Source: Chloroflexota bacterium
GTDB lineage: Bacteria > Chloroflexota > Dehalococcoidia > UBA2979
Direction: 5' to 3'
Length of the DNA stretch: 43,238 nucleotides
NCBI GenBank assembly: GCA_016875635.1
Contig: VGPD01000014.1
Location: 1-43,238, forward strand
Shown: positions 1 to 8,433 of the stretch, piece after piece
How the letters are laid out: each line of letters opens with the position of its first letter
Numbering within the stretch: the first letter of the stretch is position 1
Position numbers and translations under genes: made by a program
The notes under the pieces: generated by a model
Database searches by the model: none
What the model saw: the letters and a program-made list of their open reading frames with translations, nothing else
Told to the model about the DNA's origin: nothing

Positions 1-153
1 TCGCCGCTCTTCGCCGCGATCCGCGCCGCTGGATTACGTCGCGAGGCTGCGTTTCTGGTCGCCACGCTCCAGGCGGAGGCCGAGGGGCGACGAGGGCTGG
101 ATGGCCCGCTCGACCTCACGACCGAGGTCGAGGCGCGGCTCGGGGCTCCATAA
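1..153 (+). CDS. C-terminal fragment of an unrecognised protein
   Basis: The window opens inside a reading frame (frame 1) that codes for 50 residues and ends at TAA 151-153. The visible tail is Ala/Arg/Glu rich and mostly helical in character, including the stretch RREAAFLVATLQAEAEGRR, and it ends in ARLGAP. It has no motif that I can assign to a family. It lies on the same strand as the small membrane protein and pseudouridine synthase genes that follow. The codon pattern (G/C-ending codons) matches the neighbours, so it is probably the real 3' end of a gene whose start lies outside the window. Confidence 0.5.
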   Translation, partial: SPLFAAIRAAGLRREAAFLVATLQAEAEGRRGLDGPLDLTTEVEARLGAP

Positions 154-196
154 CGAGTCGTCGGAGTGCTACTGGTGGCCCATCAGGCACGCGGGG

Positions 197-202
197 TACA
201 CT
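197..202 (+). promoter_or_regulatory. Possible -10 hexamer TACACT
   Basis: TACACT fits the TAnnnT -10 pattern that recurs upstream of genes in this window. It lies about 45 bases before the GTG at 247. No convincing -35 is visible. The same hexamer occurs upstream of glmS. Confidence 0.3.
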
Positions 203-246
203 CCAAGTCCGGCCCGCATCCCGCGGGTCGTCATCGAGGAGCGCGT

Positions 247-537
247 GTGAGCCTGATCCCCGCCGACCGGAACCTGGTGCCGGCGCGCCGTCCGCTCCCC
301 GCCCCTCGCGAAGTCGGGCTGGCCTTCGCCCGTCGCCTCGCCCCGCTTGTCGCCGCCTCCGCCGCCACGGTCGTCGCCTCAATCGCCGCGGAGCGGGCCC
401 TGGCCGGGCTCGCGATGCGCGCCGTGGGCGGTGCCGGTGAGCGATTGATCACGCCTCGCGAACGCGCCACCGCCGTCCGGCGCACCGTCGTCCTCACGGA
501 GACGACGGTCGTCGAGCGGGTGCGCCACCGTCGCTAG
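247..537 (+). CDS. Small hypothetical membrane-associated protein
   Basis: This 96-residue product is not recognised. The GTG at 247 is chosen because a GAGGAG ribosome-binding site lies just upstream (around 235-240); an in-frame GTG at 166 would add 27 residues without such a site. The N-terminus is proline/arginine rich. Residues about 25-58 form an Ala/Val/Leu-rich stretch containing LAPLVAASAATVVASIA, which could be one membrane segment or an amphipathic helix. The C-terminus is basic and ends VRHRR. The stop TAG (535-537) is 10 bases before the pseudouridine synthase start, so the two genes are probably cotranscribed. Reality of the gene is moderately likely, judged from spacing and start signal; its function is unknown. 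Confidence 0.5.
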   Translation: MSLIPADRNLVPARRPLPAPREVGLAFARRLAPLVAASAATVVASIAAERALAGLAMRAVGGAGERLITPRERATAVRRTVVLTETTVVERVRHRR

Positions 538-547
538 CCCGGCGTCC

Positions 548-1324
548 ATGCCTTCGTCCACCCCCGAGCCGGAAGCCGCCCTCCAGCGCCTGCAGAAGGT
601 GCTGGCCAGCACCGGCATCGGCGGGCGCCGTCCGGCGGAGGCGCTGATCGCGGCCGGGCGCGTCACCGTGGACGGTGTGGTGGCCACCCTCGGGACGAAG
701 GTCTACCCCGCGCGTTCGCTCATCGCCGTCGACGGCCGCCCCATCCGCTTCGACTCCCGTGCGGGGGAGCCGGCGCACGCCGTCACGCTCGCGCTGAACA
801 AGCCGCTGGGCGTCGTCGTCACGGCCTCAGATGACCGAGGACGCTCCACCGTCTACGACGTCGTCCGACTGGCGATCGGCGCGATCCCGCCCGGCCTTCG
901 ATACGTCGGACGCCTCGACCGCGACACCACCGGCCTGCTGCTGTTCACCACGGATGGCGCGCGGGCCCACCGGCTCACTCATCCGAGTTACCACGTCGAC
1001 AGGGTCTACGAAGCAATCGTCGAGGGCGAACTGACGGACGAGGGGCTGACCCGGCTGCGACGTGGTGTGGAGCTCGAAGACGGTCTTACCGCCCCGGCAG
1101 ATGTGGCACGGCTGGCGAGCGGCGTGGTCCGCATCACGATCCACGAAGGTCGAACCCGCCAGGTCCGCCGGATGTTTGAGGCTGTGGGCAGCCGCGTGCG
1201 GCGGCTCCGGCGCGTCGCCGTTGGTCCGGTCCGTCTCGGCGACCTGCGCGAGGGCGCCGTCCGACCATTGACGGACCAGGAGGAGCGCGCATTGCGGCGC
1301 CGTGCTGGGCTCGAGGACGCCTAG
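548..1324 (+). CDS. rluB: RluB/RsuA-type rRNA pseudouridine synthase
   Basis: The 258-residue protein isomerises a uridine in rRNA to pseudouridine. An N-terminal S4 RNA-binding domain (residues about 12-60, LQKVLASTGIGGRRPAEALI) is followed by the catalytic domain, which opens with ALNKPLGVVVT (about 82-92). The GRLDRDTTGLLLFTTDG motif near residues 121-137 carries the catalytic aspartate (D124). A second family motif is the EGRTRQVRRMFEAVG stretch near 200. Length and domain order are typical of the RsuA/RluB/RluE group; the exact target base (23S versus 16S) cannot be told from sequence alone. No clear Shine-Dalgarno precedes the ATG, and the gene is 10 bases from the preceding small gene, suggesting translational coupling. 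Confidence 0.9.
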   Translation: MPSSTPEPEAALQRLQKVLASTGIGGRRPAEALIAAGRVTVDGVVATLGTKVYPARSLIAVDGRPIRFDSRAGEPAHAVTLALNKPLGVVVTASDDRGRSTVYDVVRLAIGAIPPGLRYVGRLDRDTTGLLLFTTDGARAHRLTHPSYHVDRVYEAIVEGELTDEGLTRLRRGVELEDGLTAPADVARLASGVVRITIHEGRTRQVRRMFEAVGSRVRRLRRVAVGPVRLGDLREGAVRPLTDQEERALRRRAGLEDA

Positions 1325-1358
1325 CGGGCCTCGGGTGGTCGCCGGACAGGCCCATGCC

Positions 1359-1364
1359 TATGAT
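1359..1364 (+). promoter_or_regulatory. Likely -10 element TATGAT upstream of cmk
   Basis: TATGAT is one mismatch from the sigma-70 consensus TATAAT. It lies 32 bases before the cmk ATG, in the 72-base gap after the pseudouridine synthase gene. The -35 region is weak. It suggests that cmk-plsC can start its own transcript. Confidence 0.45.
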
Positions 1365-1396
1365 CAGGCGACACCAGCCGCACGAGAGGGAGACTG

Positions 1397-2107
1397 ATGC
1401 CGGGGATCACCGGGGCGGAATCGCTCGCCCGCTGCATCGCCATTGACGGGCCGACTGCCTCCGGCAAGAGCGCGGTCGGCCGTGCGCTGGCGGAGGCGCT
1501 GCGCCTCGGCTTTTTCGACACCGGGCTGATGTACCGCGCCTGCACGCTGGCCGTGATGCGCGCGGGGACCCCCACCGACGACGAGCCGGCCGTCACCGCC
1601 CTGGTCCGTTCACTCCCACTCGACATGCGCTGGCCGGAGCCGACCGAGCCGCACGTCTACCTTGATGAAGTGGACGTGACCCCCCTGCTTCGCACCCCCG
1701 AGATCGAACGTGCCGTCTCGCTGGTTTCCCGCATCGAGGACGTGCGGGCGGAACTGGTCCGCCGCCAGCGGGCGATCGCGGAGCGGGAGCCTGTGGTGAT
1801 GGCAGGTCGGGACATCGGCACCCGGGTGCTGGTGGAGGCGCGCACAAAGATCTTCTTGGACGCCTCCAGCGAGGTCCGCGCGCGCCGCCGGCTGGGCGAG
1901 GAACTCGACTCCGGGCGCACCTCGACCTTCGACGAGGTGCTGACGGCGACACGGCGACGGGACGAGCTGGACGACACCGGCCATCGGGCGCTGCGTCCGG
2001 ACCAGGCCGCGTCCGGCTCCCTCGTCATCGACACGGACGCGATCGGGATCGACGAAGTCGTGGCGCGCTGCATCGAGGTGTACCGCCGCGCGAACCCGGC
2101 CACGTAG
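1397..2107 (+). CDS. cmk: Cytidylate kinase
   Basis: The 236-residue enzyme phosphorylates CMP and dCMP with ATP in the cytoplasm, feeding CTP/dCTP pools. The P-loop GPTASGKS lies at about residues 18-25. The typical FDTGLMYRACTLA substrate-binding segment follows, and GRDIGTRVLVEARTKIFLDA is seen near 135-155, followed by the Arg-rich lid (SSEVRARRRLGEE). The length is normal for bacterial Cmk. The ATG follows a GAGAGGGAG ribosome-binding site. The N-terminus is about ten residues longer than the minimal fold. It lies 4 bases upstream of plsC, and the two are probably one transcript, a common pairing in bacteria where cmk neighbours plsC or rpsA-type genes. Confidence 0.95.
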   Translation: MPGITGAESLARCIAIDGPTASGKSAVGRALAEALRLGFFDTGLMYRACTLAVMRAGTPTDDEPAVTALVRSLPLDMRWPEPTEPHVYLDEVDVTPLLRTPEIERAVSLVSRIEDVRAELVRRQRAIAEREPVVMAGRDIGTRVLVEARTKIFLDASSEVRARRRLGEELDSGRTSTFDEVLTATRRRDELDDTGHRALRPDQAASGSLVIDTDAIGIDEVVARCIEVYRRANPAT

Positions 2108-2111
2108 TCCG

Positions 2112-2891
2112 ATGGCGCAGTTGAAGCGCCGCCTGCTCCCCCTCGCCTACCGGGTGAGTACCGGGCTGATGCGCGGACTACTCCGCACCTTCGCCCGCTG
2201 GGAGGTCGTCGGCCACGACCACATGCCGCCGGATGGGCCGGTCATCCTCGTCTCCAACCACGTCCACATCGTCGACCCGCCTCTGGTCGCCGCCTCATCC
2301 CGCCGCCGCGTCCATCCCATGGCGAAGCGCGAGCTATTCGAGGTGCCGCTGATCGGCTGGTGGTTCTGGGCCTGGGGCGCATTCCCGGTGCGTCGGTTCT
2401 CCGGAGACATGGGCGCGCTCCGCGTGGCGCGGAACTACCTGCGTAACAACGAGGTCGTGTTGATGTTCCCGGAGGGCACCCGTTCGCGCGGCTCCGGGAT
2501 GCGCGCCGCCCTCCCCGGAGCCGCGATGGTCGCCGTGCTCGCGAAGGCGCCGATCGTCCCGGTGGCGATCACCGGGTCGCGGGTCGCCATCCCCGCCGTC
2601 TTCTGGCAGTGGGCGCTCCGACGGCGCCCGCGGATCCGGGTGGAGTTCGGCGAGCCCTTCACCCTTGATGGGATGCGCGCGGACAGCAAGGGCGCCGAGA
2701 TGGCGACAGACGCGATCATGCGCCGCATCGCCGCCATGCTGCCGGAGCCGTACCGCGGTGCATACGGCGCGGGGAGCGAGGGCACCGTCGTGGTCGCCCG
2801 TGTCCGCGACCGAAACGCCTCGGAGGCTGCCGTGGACGCCGCATCGGAGGCCGCACAGGCCGCCGAGGACGCCGCGTCGACCGAGGAATAG
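2112..2891 (+). CDS. plsC: 1-acyl-sn-glycerol-3-phosphate acyltransferase
   Basis: This 259-residue membrane-associated enzyme acylates lysophosphatidic acid to phosphatidic acid in phospholipid synthesis. The acyltransferase H-x4-D motif is present as NHVHIVDPP (H50, D55). The substrate-binding FPEGTRSRG motif lies at about 119-127, and the VPVAITGS block follows near 150. The ATG lies 4 bases after the cmk stop with no clear Shine-Dalgarno, so translation is probably coupled. The last 35 residues are an unusual low-complexity Ala/Glu/Asp tail (for example EAAVDAASEAAQAAEDAAS) beyond the catalytic domain; this looks lineage-specific and of unknown role. Confidence 0.92.
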   Translation: MAQLKRRLLPLAYRVSTGLMRGLLRTFARWEVVGHDHMPPDGPVILVSNHVHIVDPPLVAASSRRRVHPMAKRELFEVPLIGWWFWAWGAFPVRRFSGDMGALRVARNYLRNNEVVLMFPEGTRSRGSGMRAALPGAAMVAVLAKAPIVPVAITGSRVAIPAVFWQWALRRRPRIRVEFGEPFTLDGMRADSKGAEMATDAIMRRIAAMLPEPYRGAYGAGSEGTVVVARVRDRNASEAAVDAASEAAQAAEDAASTEE

Positions 2892-2931
2892 CCTCTGTCC
2901 ACACCACCGAGACGTGTCGGCGTCGGTGCCG

Positions 2932-2937
2932 TACACT
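2932..2937 (+). promoter_or_regulatory. Likely -10 element TACACT upstream of glmS
   Basis: TACACT lies 37 bases before the glmS ATG in the 83-base gap after plsC. It fits the TAnnnT pattern. A CAGGAG ribosome-binding site follows at about 2959-2964, so this transcript would have a conventional leader. No glmS ribozyme-like structure is recognisable in this short leader. Confidence 0.4.
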
Positions 2938-2974
2938 TCCTCCCGGGCGGGGTGGCACTCAGGAGTGACACCCC

Positions 2975-4813
2975 ATGTGCGGAATCATCGGCTACACCGG
3001 GCGACGTCCCGCAGGGCCAATCATCCTCGACGGGTTGCGGCGCCTCGAATACCGCGGCTATGACTCCGCCGGTATCGCCCTCTTCGGCGACCATCAGGAT
3101 TTCTACGTCGCCCATGCCACGGGCAAGCTCGACATGCTCCTGCAGCGGGTCGAGGGCACCATGCCACCCGCGATTGCCGGCCTGGGCCACACGCGCTGGG
3201 CGACCCACGGCGAGCCCGCTGACCGGAACGCCCACCCACAACTCGACCCTGACGGCCGCATCGCGGTGGTCCACAACGGGATCATCGAGAACTTCGAAGC
3301 GTTGCGCCGGAAGTACGCGCGCGGACCCTTCCGTTCCGAGACCGACACGGAGGTGCTGGCGCATATGCTCGCCGGACGGATTGAGCACGGCGAGGACCTG
3401 CTGGACGCCGTGCGGGCTGTCGCCGCGGAGGCCACCGGGGCCTACTCGCTGATCGCGGTCGACGCGAACGATCCGGGCCGGCTGGTCGCCGCGCGGATCG
3501 GGAACGCGGGCGGGATCGTCGTGGGCGTCGGGGAACACGAGAACCTCGCCGCCTCGGACTTGAATGCGCTGCTCCCCCACACGCGCCAGGTCGTCTTCGT
3601 TGAGCCGGGCGAGTTCGCGGACATCCGCGCCGAGGGCGTCCGCTACGTCGATGCCGCCGGGCGGGACCTCGTGAAGACGCCGGAGACGTTGCCGTACGAC
3701 CCGGTCGCCGCGGTGAAGGGCCCGTACAAGCACTTCATGCAGAAGGAGATCTTCGAGCAGCCCGGCGCGGTGCTCGACGTCATGCGCGGCCGCTACTTCC
3801 CGGATGGCCACGTGGACATGTCGGACGGCGTGCCGTTCGACGCCGACTGGGCGAAGCAGATCACCCGCGTCGTCCTCGTCGGCATGGGGACCTCGATGCA
3901 CTCGGCGATGATCGGCCGGCACTACATCGAGCGGTTCGCCCGCATCCCCGCCGAGGTGGATAACGCCGCCGAGTTCCGCTACCGCCGTCCGGTGCTGGAC
4001 GAGCACACGCTGGTGATCTCGATCGCCCAGTCGGGCGAGACGGTGGACACGCTGGCGGCGATGGACGAGGCACGGCGCGCCGGCTGTCCTCAGATCACAC
4101 TCTGCAACACGCCCGGAGCGCAGACCACCCGCGTCGCGGACGGGACGCTCCTTATGCGCGTTGGCCCGGAGATCGCCGTCGCCTCCACCAAGACGATGCT
4201 CGCCAGCATGCTGCTGCTGCACGGCCTCTCGCTCTACCTCGGCCGGCTGCGCGGCACACTCGACCCCGCCGTGGAGGCGGAGCAGGTGCGCGCTGCCCTC
4301 CAGCTGCCGCGCGCCGTAGGCGAGGCGCTCGAGGCCGCGCGCCATGTCGAAGCGATCGCCGCGAAGTATGCACAGGTGGAGGACTTCCTCTTCCTCGGGC
4401 GCGGCCTCGGCTTCCCGATCGCCCTCGAAGGCGCGCTCAAGCTGAAGGAAGTTTCGTACATCCACGCCGAGGGTTATGCCGCGGGCGAGATGAAGCACGG
4501 GCCGATCGCATTGATCGACGAGCGCATGCCGACGCTGGCCATCGCCCCGCGCGACGAGGTGTTCGACAAGATGCGCTCGAACATCGAGCAGGTCCGCGCC
4601 CGCCGCGGTGAGGTGATCGCGATGGTGTCGCAGGGCGACCACTCGCTGGACGGCGTTGCCTCGGACATCATCGAACTGCCGGAGATCGACCCCACGCTCG
4701 CGCCGCTGGTGAGCGTGGTGCCACTGCAACTGCTCTCGTACTACATCGCCACGGAGCGCGGTGCAGACGTTGACCAGCCGAGGAACCTCGCGAAGACCGT
4801 CGTCGTGGAGTAA
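2975..4813 (+). CDS. glmS: Glutamine--fructose-6-phosphate aminotransferase (isomerizing)
   Basis: The 612-residue enzyme makes glucosamine-6-phosphate from fructose-6-phosphate and glutamine, the first step to UDP-GlcNAc for cell-wall and surface polymers. The N-terminus MCGIIGYTGRRPA places the catalytic Cys at position 2 after Met removal. GLGHTRWATHGEP and HNGIIENFEALR belong to the class II glutaminase domain. Two SIS sugar-isomerase domains follow, with VGMGTSMHSAMIGR and SIAQSGETVDTLAAM in the first and AEGYAAGEMKHGPIALID in the second. The C-terminus LAKTVVVE matches the conserved GlmS tail. A CAGGAG site precedes the ATG. A strong terminator follows at 4846-4879, so glmS appears monocistronic. 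Confidence 0.97.
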   Translation: MCGIIGYTGRRPAGPIILDGLRRLEYRGYDSAGIALFGDHQDFYVAHATGKLDMLLQRVEGTMPPAIAGLGHTRWATHGEPADRNAHPQLDPDGRIAVVHNGIIENFEALRRKYARGPFRSETDTEVLAHMLAGRIEHGEDLLDAVRAVAAEATGAYSLIAVDANDPGRLVAARIGNAGGIVVGVGEHENLAASDLNALLPHTRQVVFVEPGEFADIRAEGVRYVDAAGRDLVKTPETLPYDPVAAVKGPYKHFMQKEIFEQPGAVLDVMRGRYFPDGHVDMSDGVPFDADWAKQITRVVLVGMGTSMHSAMIGRHYIERFARIPAEVDNAAEFRYRRPVLDEHTLVISIAQSGETVDTLAAMDEARRAGCPQITLCNTPGAQTTRVADGTLLMRVGPEIAVASTKTMLASMLLLHGLSLYLGRLRGTLDPAVEAEQVRAALQLPRAVGEALEAARHVEAIAAKYAQVEDFLFLGRGLGFPIALEGALKLKEVSYIHAEGYAAGEMKHGPIALIDERMPTLAIAPRDEVFDKMRSNIEQVRARRGEVIAMVSQGDHSLDGVASDIIELPEIDPTLAPLVSVVPLQLLSYYIATERGADVDQPRNLAKTVVVE

Positions 4814-4845
4814 CAACGGCACCACAGCCCGTGCGGCTTCGGGGG

Positions 4846-4879
4846 GGACGGCGTCGGGCAACCGGCGCCGTCCTGTTTT
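4846..4879 (+). terminator. Rho-independent terminator after glmS
   Basis: An 8-bp GC-rich stem, GGACGGCG (4846-4853) pairing with CGCCGTCC (4866-4873), encloses a 12-base loop and is followed by TGTTTT. It lies 33 bases after the glmS stop. It is the clearest canonical terminator in the window. Confidence 0.8.
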
Positions 4880-4961
4880 CCGGACGGCCTCATGCCAGAA
4901 CTCAGGGCCCTCCGCCATCGTTCTCATAGACAGGTGGTCGTGCGTAGCGAGAGGAAGCAGC

Positions 4962-5462
4962 GTGCATGTAGCCGGGACCCGTCACCGCCGCCGCGCCGTG
5001 ATCGCACTGGGGGCGGTGGTTTTCGTCGTCCTGCTGGTCACACTGCTTGCGACCTGGTCGGAACCGGCGTCCAAGGCCGATACGGGACATCCGTCACGGT
5101 CGTCGGACGAGCAACGGAGCGCGCGTATCACGGAGCTCCAGGCAGCCCTCGACACCACCGGTCTCAAATTACGTGATGTTGAGGCGGCACAGGCGCGGCC
5201 GGGGGCTTCCGCCGAGGCGAGCGCCGCCACAGCCAGCGGCGAGATAGCACGGCTCCGGGATCAAGTGAAAGATGCCAAGGCACGCGCTCAAGCGGCGCAG
5301 GAAGCCACCGACCGTGCGACGCGCCAGATCCGGGCGCTGACGGAATGCCTGAACGGGACGGCCGTCGCGCTCCAGTTCGGGCGCACGGACGCATGGGACC
5401 CTGCTGACCGCGCGCTGGCCGCCGTGGCTGCCGCCTGCGCGGACGCGAAGGCTCTTCGCTAG
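4962..5462 (+). CDS. Hypothetical single-pass membrane protein with coiled coil
   Basis: The 166-residue product starts at GTG 4962, chosen for the GAGGAAG site 5-11 bases upstream. It has a basic start (GTRHRRR), one hydrophobic segment at about residues 11-28 (IALGAVVFVVLLVTLLATW), then an extracytoplasmic region. That region is rich in Ala, Glu, Arg and Gln, with heptad-like spacing at residues about 45-125, suggesting a coiled coil. The C-terminal part has two or three Cys in a helical context (ECLNG, AACADAK). It is not assigned to a family. Its TAG stop shares the CTAG at 5459-5462 with the stop of the opposing ppdK gene. Confidence 0.65.
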   Translation: MHVAGTRHRRRAVIALGAVVFVVLLVTLLATWSEPASKADTGHPSRSSDEQRSARITELQAALDTTGLKLRDVEAAQARPGASAEASAATASGEIARLRDQVKDAKARAQAAQEATDRATRQIRALTECLNGTAVALQFGRTDAWDPADRALAAVAAACADAKALR

Positions 5463-8206
5463 TCGGTAACGGACGCCACCACCTGGTCCCCGTCGAGCGC
5501 CGCCTGCGCCGCCGCAAGGCGGGCGATCGGCACGCGGTACGGAGAGCAGGAGACGTAGTCCAGGCCTGCCTCGTGACAGAAGTGGACGCTGGGCGGGTTG
5601 CCACCGTGCTCACCACAGATGCCGACCTTCAGACCTGGCTTGGTCGTCCGGCCCTTCTCGATCGCCGTCTTGATGAGGCCGCCCACACCATCGCGATCCA
5701 GTTCCACGAACGGGTCACGTTCGAGAATGTGCTGCTTGAGGTAGGCCGGCAGGAAGCGGCCGGCGTCGTCGCGCGAGAGGCCGAAGGTCGTCTGCGTGAG
5801 GTCGTTCGTGCCGAACGAGAAGAAGTCCGCGTGCAGCGCGATCCGGTCGGCGATCACACAGGCCCGCGGCAATTCGATCATCGTACCGACGGTGTAGGCG
5901 ACCTCAACACCGCGCTCGCGCTGCACCTGCTCCACCGTTTCGATGGTGAGCTCGCGCAACTCCGCGAGTTCAGCCTCGACGCCGACGAGCGGGATCATGA
6001 TCTCGGGGTGGACGTCCACGCCCTCCGCCTTCAACGTGCAGGCGGCTTCCATGATCGCGCGTACCTGGATCTCGTAGATTTCGGGGTACGTGATCGCGAG
6101 GCGCACGCCGCGGTGGCCCAGCATCGGGTTCGCCTCGCGGAGGCCCTCGACGCGCCGCTCCACCTCGGCCACACGCAGGTTGAGCGCCTGGGCCAGCTCG
6201 GCGATCTCCGTCGCGGTGTGCGGGAGGAATTCGTGCAGCGGCGGGTCGAGCAACCGGATCGTCACCGGGAACGGCGACATCGCACGCAGGATGCCGGCGA
6301 AATCCTCACGCTGGTACGGGAGGATCTTGGCCAGCGCGGCCCGGCGCTCCTCCTCTGTCTGGGAGAGGATCATCTGGCGCACCGCCAGGATGCGGTCCGC
6401 GCCGAAGAACATGTGCTCCGTGCGGCAAAGGCCGATGCCCTCCGCGCCGAACGAGCGGGCGCGCTCGGCGTCCTCGGGGGTGTCGGCGTTGGCGCGCACG
6501 CGCAGGCGTCGCTCCTCGTCTACCCAGCCCATCAGGCGGTCGTACTCCGGCGGGAATGAGGGCTCTGCGAGCGGAAGCGCGCCAAGCATCACCTCGCCGG
6601 TCGTGCCGTCGATCGAGAGCACATCGCCCTCGCGGATGATCACGCGGCCCTTGCCACCGACCGTGACGGTGAACTCGCGGTGGGCGTAGTCGATTTCGAG
6701 GGCCGAGCAACCGGTCACGCAGCACTTGCCCATGCCGCGGGCGACGACCGCCGCGTGCGATGTCATGCCGCCGCGCGCCGTCAGGATCGCACGCGCGTCC
6801 TTCATCCCCTCGATGTCCTCCGGGCTGGTCTCGTCGCGCACGAGGATGACGTCCTCGCCGCGGGCCGCCCACTGGACGGCGTCGCCGGGGGTGAAGACAA
6901 CCTTCCCCACCGAGGCGCCAGGGGACGCGCCGAGGCCGGTCGCGATCACCTCGCGCTTGCTGCCGGGCTGGAAGACGGGGTGCAACAGTTCGTCGAGCTG
7001 TTCCGGGTCGAGACGGAGCAGCGCCTCATGCTTTGTGATCAGGCCTTCGTCGACCATGTCGACGCCGACCTTCACCATCGCCGCGCCGGAACGCTTGCCG
7101 CCGCGCGTCTGGAGGATCCAGAGGCGCTGTTGCTGGATGGTGAACTCGATGTCTTGCATGTCGCGGAAGTGCGACTCCAGGCGGTCGCAGGCGGCCGCGA
7201 TCTCCGAGTACGCCTGCGGCATCGACTCCTCGAGGGAGATCAGCCCGGGCTTCGAATCCGCCTTCAGGATCGGCTGAGGCGTGCGCGTGCCGGCGACGAC
7301 GTCCTCGCCCTGCGCGTTCACGAGGAACTCGCCGAAGATGCGCCGCTCACCCGTCGAGGGGTTGCGTGTGAAGAGCACGCCGGTGGCGCAGTCGTCGCCG
7401 AGATTGCCGAAGACCATCGCCTGCACGTTGACGGCGGTGCCCCAGGTGTCGGGGTAACCGTGCATCTGACGGTAGACGGAGGCGCGTGGCGTCTCCCATG
7501 AGTTAAAGACAGCGCCGATCGCGCCCCACAACTGGACGTACGGGTCCTCCGGGAACGGCTGGCCCGTGCGCTCCTGCACCAGCGCCTTGAACTCGGCGAC
7601 CAGTTCCTTGAGGTCGGTCGCGGTCAGGTCGGTGTCGATGGCGACGCCGCGTGCCTTCTTCTTCGCGTTGAGCAACGCCTCAAACGGATCATGATCGGTA
7701 TCGTTCGCCTTGGCGACGCCGAGGACCACATCGCCGTACATCTGGACGAAGCGCCGGTAGGAGTCGAAGACGAACCGCTCATTGCCCGACCGCTGGGCGA
7801 GGCCCGCGGCGGTGACGTCGTTCAGGCCGAGGTTGAGGATCGTGTCCATCATGCCCGGCATGGAGACGCGCGCGCCGGATCGTACGGACAGGAGCAGCGG
7901 GTTCTCGGGGTCGCCGAACTTCGCGCCGACCTGCTCCTCGATCCGTCGCAGGCCGTCGAGGACCTGGGGTTCGAGGCCGTCCGGGTAGGTCCGGCCGAGG
8001 GCATAGAAGGCGTTGCAGACCTCGGTGGTGATAGTGAAGCCCGGCGGCACGGGGATACCCAGGGTGGACATCTCCGCGAGGCCCGCGCCCTTACCGCCGA
8101 GCAGGTCGCGGAGACCGCGCCCGTCCGACGTTTGACCCCTGCCGAAGAAGTAGACCATCCGCTCGCTGAGGCGCGGGGCGTCGTTCTCCTTGGTCGTGGT
8201 GGTCAT
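5459..8206 (-). CDS. ppdK: Pyruvate, phosphate dikinase
   Basis: The 915-residue enzyme interconverts pyruvate, ATP and phosphate with PEP, AMP and pyrophosphate, and may serve gluconeogenesis or PPi-linked glycolysis. The N-terminal nucleotide-binding region starts YFFGRG and contains LLGGKGAGLAEM. The swivelling phosphohistidine domain has GGMTSHAAVVARGMGK with the catalytic His. The C-terminal PEP/pyruvate TIM barrel shows GICGEHGGNPPSVHFC with the catalytic Cys, ending in the expected SCSPYRVPIARLA. The start ATG at 8206 (MTTTTKEND) has a GGAAGG site 8 bases upstream; the longer frame to 8329 has a non-homologous N-terminus. It is divergent from dgt across about 225 bases. Confidence 0.96.
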   Translation of the reverse strand: MTTTTKENDAPRLSERMVYFFGRGQTSDGRGLRDLLGGKGAGLAEMSTLGIPVPPGFTITTEVCNAFYALGRTYPDGLEPQVLDGLRRIEEQVGAKFGDPENPLLLSVRSGARVSMPGMMDTILNLGLNDVTAAGLAQRSGNERFVFDSYRRFVQMYGDVVLGVAKANDTDHDPFEALLNAKKKARGVAIDTDLTATDLKELVAEFKALVQERTGQPFPEDPYVQLWGAIGAVFNSWETPRASVYRQMHGYPDTWGTAVNVQAMVFGNLGDDCATGVLFTRNPSTGERRIFGEFLVNAQGEDVVAGTRTPQPILKADSKPGLISLEESMPQAYSEIAAACDRLESHFRDMQDIEFTIQQQRLWILQTRGGKRSGAAMVKVGVDMVDEGLITKHEALLRLDPEQLDELLHPVFQPGSKREVIATGLGASPGASVGKVVFTPGDAVQWAARGEDVILVRDETSPEDIEGMKDARAILTARGGMTSHAAVVARGMGKCCVTGCSALEIDYAHREFTVTVGGKGRVIIREGDVLSIDGTTGEVMLGALPLAEPSFPPEYDRLMGWVDEERRLRVRANADTPEDAERARSFGAEGIGLCRTEHMFFGADRILAVRQMILSQTEEERRAALAKILPYQREDFAGILRAMSPFPVTIRLLDPPLHEFLPHTATEIAELAQALNLRVAEVERRVEGLREANPMLGHRGVRLAITYPEIYEIQVRAIMEAACTLKAEGVDVHPEIMIPLVGVEAELAELRELTIETVEQVQRERGVEVAYTVGTMIELPRACVIADRIALHADFFSFGTNDLTQTTFGLSRDDAGRFLPAYLKQHILERDPFVELDRDGVGGLIKTAIEKGRTTKPGLKVGICGEHGGNPPSVHFCHEAGLDYVSCSPYRVPIARLAAAQAALDGDQVVASVTD

Positions 8207-8418
8207 GAGATGCGCCTTCCACTCGCGGGCAACGACATCGTCCCCGGCCGCACCGGCGAAGCGGCGGATCGTCCGCCGAATCCGCGTCGCTATGGGGAGG
8301 ATGACTTCCTCGAGCCCGCCCGGCCGCACCGGTGGGGTCGACCCTCGGAGTATACGTCCGGGCCGGGTTCAGTCGAGGGTATGGCGCCGGATCGGTATCG
8401 CCGGATGAACCATTTCGG

Positions 8419-8433
8419 TACGGTGGGTGCGTG
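8419..8433 (+). promoter_or_regulatory. Leaderless-type promoter and start of dgt
   Basis: TACGGT (8419-8424) is followed by six bases and then GTG at 8431. With the usual -10 to start-site distance, transcription would begin at or next to the start codon. No Shine-Dalgarno is convincing here, which fits a leaderless transcript. The rest of the 8207-8430 divergent gap shows no other feature that I can support. Confidence 0.55.

Noticed and set aside
2891-2974. glmS ribozyme or riboswitch upstream of glmS
   Set aside because: The 83-base gap is too short and shows none of the conserved ribozyme core.
2435-4927. Very long open frame (about 830 codons) on the minus strand opposite glmS
   Set aside because: It lies entirely across plsC and glmS, which have clear family matches. 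Long antisense frames are expected in GC-rich genes; its composition (Arg/His/Asp rich) is typical of a shadow.
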